Shown in pieces: positions 61,123 through 64,000 of a DNA stretch of 64,000 bases. The DNA comes from Candidatus Accumulibacter similis. Its GTDB lineage: Bacteria; Pseudomonadota; Gammaproteobacteria; Burkholderiales; Rhodocyclaceae. The notes under the pieces were generated by a model, which ran no database searches, was not told the origin of the DNA, and worked only from the letters and a program-made list of their open reading frames with translations. Each line of letters starts with the position of its first letter. Within the stretch, counting starts at the first letter, position 1. The stretch covers positions 2,228,415 through 2,292,414 of the forward strand of contig CP054595.1 in NCBI GenBank assembly GCA_013347225.1. The letters run 5' to 3'. The translations under genes were made by a program, and so were the position numbers.

Positions 61123-63288
61123 ATGGACAAGAGGCTTCTGTTGCTGTCGATCGCCGTCCTCAGCGGCTGTGCCGTCATCACCCGGCACACGCTCGACCAG
61201 CAGTACGGGCCTGCCGACCCGCAGCGCTTCGATGTCCCGCCGGCACCGTCGCGCCTGTTCGTTGACGCCGGCAAGGCGTCCGAGTGGCGGACGCAGGGTT
61301 TCTTTCCGGTCCTCAACGAGCGTGCGCCGACGCCGGCGGCCAACCTCGCGGCGAGCGTCATCTACCGCGCGCTGCAGCTCAAGCACAGCCACCCGCTGCC
61401 GGAGACCGCGGTGCTGCCGCCGACCTTCGATTTCTCGCTCGACCGTGCGCAGCAGTGCCCGCGGATCGAGGAGTACGACTCGTTCGCTGCCGCCAAGCCG
61501 CTGTGGGGAATGCCCTTTGGGCTGCCCGCGGTGAGCGACGGCGAGTTCGCCACTCTGCGCGCCTGGCTCGAGCAGGGTGCGCCCTTCGAAGGGCTGCCGC
61601 CGTTGCCGGCGGCTGTCGAGCGACAGGTGGCCGAATGGGAACGCTTCTTCAACGGTGGTTCGCGCAAGGAGCGGCTGGTCAGTCGCTACATCTACGAGCA
61701 CCTTTTCCTCGCCCACCTGTACTTCGACGGCGATCCGCAGCAGCACTTCTTCCGCCTCGTCCGGTCGCGCACGCCGCCGGGGCAGCCGATCGACCCGATC
61801 GCCAGCCGCCGGCCGTATGACGACCCCGGCGGCGAGCGCTTCCACTACCGCCTCGAGCGCGAGAAGGAGAGCATCGTCGACAAGACGCACATGCCCTACG
61901 CCCTCGGCGCGAAGCGCCTGGCGCGCTGGCGCGAACTCTTCCTGCAGCCTGTCTACGCGGTAGGCGAGCTGCCGCCATACTCGCTCGCCGCCGGCGCCAA
62001 CCCCTTCGTCACCTTTCGGGATTTGCCGGTCAGGGCGCGCTACCAGTTCATGCTCGACGAGGCGGAGTTCAGCATCATGGGCTTCATCAAGGGGCCGGTC
62101 TGTCGCGGGCAGGTGGCGTTGAACGTGATCGAGGATCGCTTCTGGGTCTTCTTTCTTGCCAACGATGGCTCCGGGCAGGCTGCCGACGAGTTTCTCGCTC
62201 GCGAGTCGCGGTTCCTCGAATTGCCCACGGCGCAGGGCAGCGATGCGGCAATCATCGGACCGTGGCGCGAGTACGCGAAGAAGGAGCAGCGGTACCTGCA
62301 GGACAAGTCGGATCATCTCGGGGCTCTCGCGGACCAGCGGGGCCGGCCCGCGCTGAGCTGGATCTGGGATGGGGACGGCAGCAACCCGAACGCCGCGCTG
62401 ACGGTCTTTCGCCACTTTGACAGCGCCTCGGTCGTCAGGGGTCTGGTCGGCGATGTGCCGAAGACCGGCTGGGTGATCGGCTACCCACTGCTCGAACGCA
62501 TTCATTATCTGCTCGTGGCCGGCTTCGACGTCTACGGCAACGTCGGCCACCAGCTGCTCTCGCGCCTGTACATGGATTTCATGCGCATGGAGGGTGAGTT
62601 CAACTTTCTTGGCTTCCTGCCGCTGGCACAGCGGCCGGCGGTGCGCGATTACTGGTACCGTGGCGCCAGCGACGACGTCAAGGAGCACGTCTATGGCAGC
62701 CTGGCACGCTTCGATGTCGAGACCGGGATCACGTTCCGGGGTGGCGATTCCCGGCGCGAGTTCTTCGGCCTGCTGCAGCAGCGTCTGGCGCCGGCCGCCG
62801 ACCGCCGGTACGAGCTTGCCGGACTCGGCGATGCCGCGCTGCAGGCTGATCTCGCACTGCTCGCCGCAGTGCGCGGCCCGGCGCTGTCGTGGATGCCGGA
62901 ACTGGTGATCCTGCGCATCGAGGATGGAGCGCGCGCACCGCGCTACCTGACCCTGCTGCGCAACACGGGCCACAGCAACGTCTCGAGCCTGCTGCGCGAG
63001 GGACGCGAACTGCTGCCTGAAGAGAACACGCTGACCATTGCCCGTGGCTTCGTCGGCGCCTATCCGAACGCCATCTACCGCGTGCAGCGATCGGAGATCG
63101 GTGATCTGGCCGGCGCGATCGGGCAGCTGGCCAGCGAGGACGACTACCGCGCGCTCGCCGACCGCTTCGCCGTTCGCCGCAGCGATCCCGCCTTCTGGCA
63201 GTACAGCGACGAACTGCAGGCGACGCACCTCCAGCTGGCGCCGGCGACTGCCGGGCTGCTGGACTACAACCGGCTCGAGAACCGTTGA
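61123..63288 (+). CDS. cti: Fatty acid cis/trans isomerase lacking the haem segment
   Basis: A 721-residue lipoprotein-like periplasmic protein of the Cti family, which converts cis- to trans-unsaturated fatty acids in membrane phospholipids under solvent or heat stress. A lipobox (AVLSGC) ends the signal. Conserved blocks include QQYGPADPQRFDVPP, DFSLDRAQQCPRIEEYDSF, GMPFGLPAVSDGEF, GFIKGPVCRGQVALNVIEDRFWVFF and NTGHSNVSSLL. Known Cti carries a CxxCH haem site near the N-terminus. Here the text passes from PAPSR straight to LFVDAGKASEWR, and about 60-70 family residues including the haem motif are missing, in frame. Activity is therefore doubtful. Confidence 0.85.
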   Translation: MDKRLLLLSIAVLSGCAVITRHTLDQQYGPADPQRFDVPPAPSRLFVDAGKASEWRTQGFFPVLNERAPTPAANLAASVIYRALQLKHSHPLPETAVLPPTFDFSLDRAQQCPRIEEYDSFAAAKPLWGMPFGLPAVSDGEFATLRAWLEQGAPFEGLPPLPAAVERQVAEWERFFNGGSRKERLVSRYIYEHLFLAHLYFDGDPQQHFFRLVRSRTPPGQPIDPIASRRPYDDPGGERFHYRLEREKESIVDKTHMPYALGAKRLARWRELFLQPVYAVGELPPYSLAAGANPFVTFRDLPVRARYQFMLDEAEFSIMGFIKGPVCRGQVALNVIEDRFWVFFLANDGSGQAADEFLARESRFLELPTAQGSDAAIIGPWREYAKKEQRYLQDKSDHLGALADQRGRPALSWIWDGDGSNPNAALTVFRHFDSASVVRGLVGDVPKTGWVIGYPLLERIHYLLVAGFDVYGNVGHQLLSRLYMDFMRMEGEFNFLGFLPLAQRPAVRDYWYRGASDDVKEHVYGSLARFDVETGITFRGGDSRREFFGLLQQRLAPAADRRYELAGLGDAALQADLALLAAVRGPALSWMPELVILRIEDGARAPRYLTLLRNTGHSNVSSLLREGRELLPEENTLTIARGFVGAYPNAIYRVQRSEIGDLAGAIGQLASEDDYRALADRFAVRRSDPAFWQYSDELQATHLQLAPATAGLLDYNRLENR

Positions 63289-63543
63289 GCCGCTGCCGAT
63301 GACCGCGTCGGTGTCGGGGCAAGACACTGCGCACAGTCGGGCGACATGAGGGCTGATTCATCCGCCTGATTCGCAATACTGTCACCGGATTGCGAATTGT
63401 CCCGGAGAACAGATGCCGCGTCCTGAGTACAGGCACCCGTGAATGCCGATCGACCGGGAATGGGAAATCCTCCGCCTTGTCGCGGGGACTGGAGGCCAAT
63501 CTTTGACATTTCAGAAGAACGTCAGGAAACTCTAGACTCCATC

Positions 63544-63813
63544 ATGTCGGGGCGCCGACGTTCATCGATCCTCGGCTTGCCCGAGGTGCGCTATGGCCGC
63601 TGGGATCGCAATCGCGACCGCACGGGCGAGATCGTCGCAGGCGTGGTGATCGCCGCCGCCGCACGCGGCAGTACGCCGCAGCCGCCGACGCCCGGACTGT
63701 GCTGGTACTGGTCGGACTCTTACCAGGAAAACGGCTACTGGGATCGCTGCGGCGCTTACCGAGGCTTCGTGCGTCCGCCGGCTTCACCGAGCCGGATGCA
63801 CCACCGCGACTAG
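63544..63813 (+). CDS. Small hypothetical protein, Trp/Tyr-rich end
   Basis: An 89-residue protein: basic start (SGRRRSSILGLPEVRYGRW), a short hydrophobic Ala/Gly run (GEIVAGVVIAAAARG) and a C-terminal CWYWSDSYQENGYWDRC, where two cysteines bracket aromatic residues. It resembles small exported glycine-zipper-like proteins, but I do not recognise a family. An earlier in-frame ATG exists at 63439. Start and reality are both only moderately supported. Confidence 0.5.
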   Translation: MSGRRRSSILGLPEVRYGRWDRNRDRTGEIVAGVVIAAAARGSTPQPPTPGLCWYWSDSYQENGYWDRCGAYRGFVRPPASPSRMHHRD

Positions 63814-63853
63814 AGGCGTAGGCGGCGGTCTGCTTGCCGTTTGTTGTGGGACG

Positions 63854-64000
63854 ATGGCCATCAGGGCAAAGGCGGGGCAGGCCGATGAGCTCGTCGCGGC
63901 GTTTCGAGACCGGCGCTGGCGCTGCGACCCTCGGCACGCCGGTCCCTCAACGGATCGCGAAGGCTTCCTGATGAAAACGGAGGCGGCGCGGGAGGATCTT
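63854..64000 (+). other. Open frame running off the window end
   Basis: 49 codons open from an ATG at 63854 to the last base, without stop and without a recognisable motif. It may be the start of a gene, or chance in GC-rich DNA. Confidence 0.2.

Overview
The window is GC-rich chromosomal DNA from a denitrifying betaproteobacterium. Three things point there: a cytochrome cd1 nitrite reductase locus, two PEP-CTERM (exosortase-sorted) proteins, and a pyrG-kdsA-eno-ftsB block. The mix resembles Rhodocyclales such as Candidatus Accumulibacter or Dechloromonas. That placement is inferred from gene content, not from a phylogenetic marker.

Layout. 0-2.7 kb: quinone oxidoreductase and two hot-dog-fold hydratases. 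2.8-4.8 kb: a two-gene RloA/RloB (AbiL-like) defence pair on the minus strand. 5.1-10.3 kb: a large SNF2 helicase downstream of queA. 10.47-18.55 kb: a tRNA-Leu(CAA) gene carrying an integrated element of about 8 kb bounded by 57-bp direct repeats. The element encodes a tyrosine integrase, small coupled genes, a RepA-type ATPase, an iteron-like repeat array, a stand-alone IS5-type transposase N-terminal domain, a coiled-coil protein and an HK97-type major capsid protein. It has no recognisable terminase, portal, protease or tail gene. It looks like a phage satellite that brings its own shell protein, and it is the most unusual system here.

18.8-27.2 kb: menA, then the denitrification locus. 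nirE and nirS diverge around an FNR/DNR-like box, a c551-type cytochrome follows, and nirC lies further on. Between them sits a minus-strand copper/NosL accessory cluster (FtsX permease, P1B ATPase, TauE/SafE, two nosL) whose genes are all broken by stops, frameshifts or deletions. 27.6-30.1 kb: a PEP-CTERM protein behind a consensus sigma-54 promoter, and dmeR-dmeF metal efflux with an inverted-repeat operator. 30.3-36.8 kb: housekeeping run pyrG, kdsA, DUF1330, eno, ftsB, SIMPL-domain protein, peroxiredoxin, SlyD. 37-44 kb: a FeoB with a degenerate GTPase P-loop, a periplasmic binding protein, a metallophosphoesterase and mutS.

44-64 kb: a decayed nitroreductase, argO/argP, a class III cyclase-HDOD fusion behind a second PEP-CTERM gene, aconitase, isochorismatase, uvrB, an aromatic aminotransferase, an AsmA-like protein with a winged-helix-like front end, and a cis/trans fatty acid isomerase that lacks its haem-binding segment. 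No rRNA genes or CRISPR arrays were seen.
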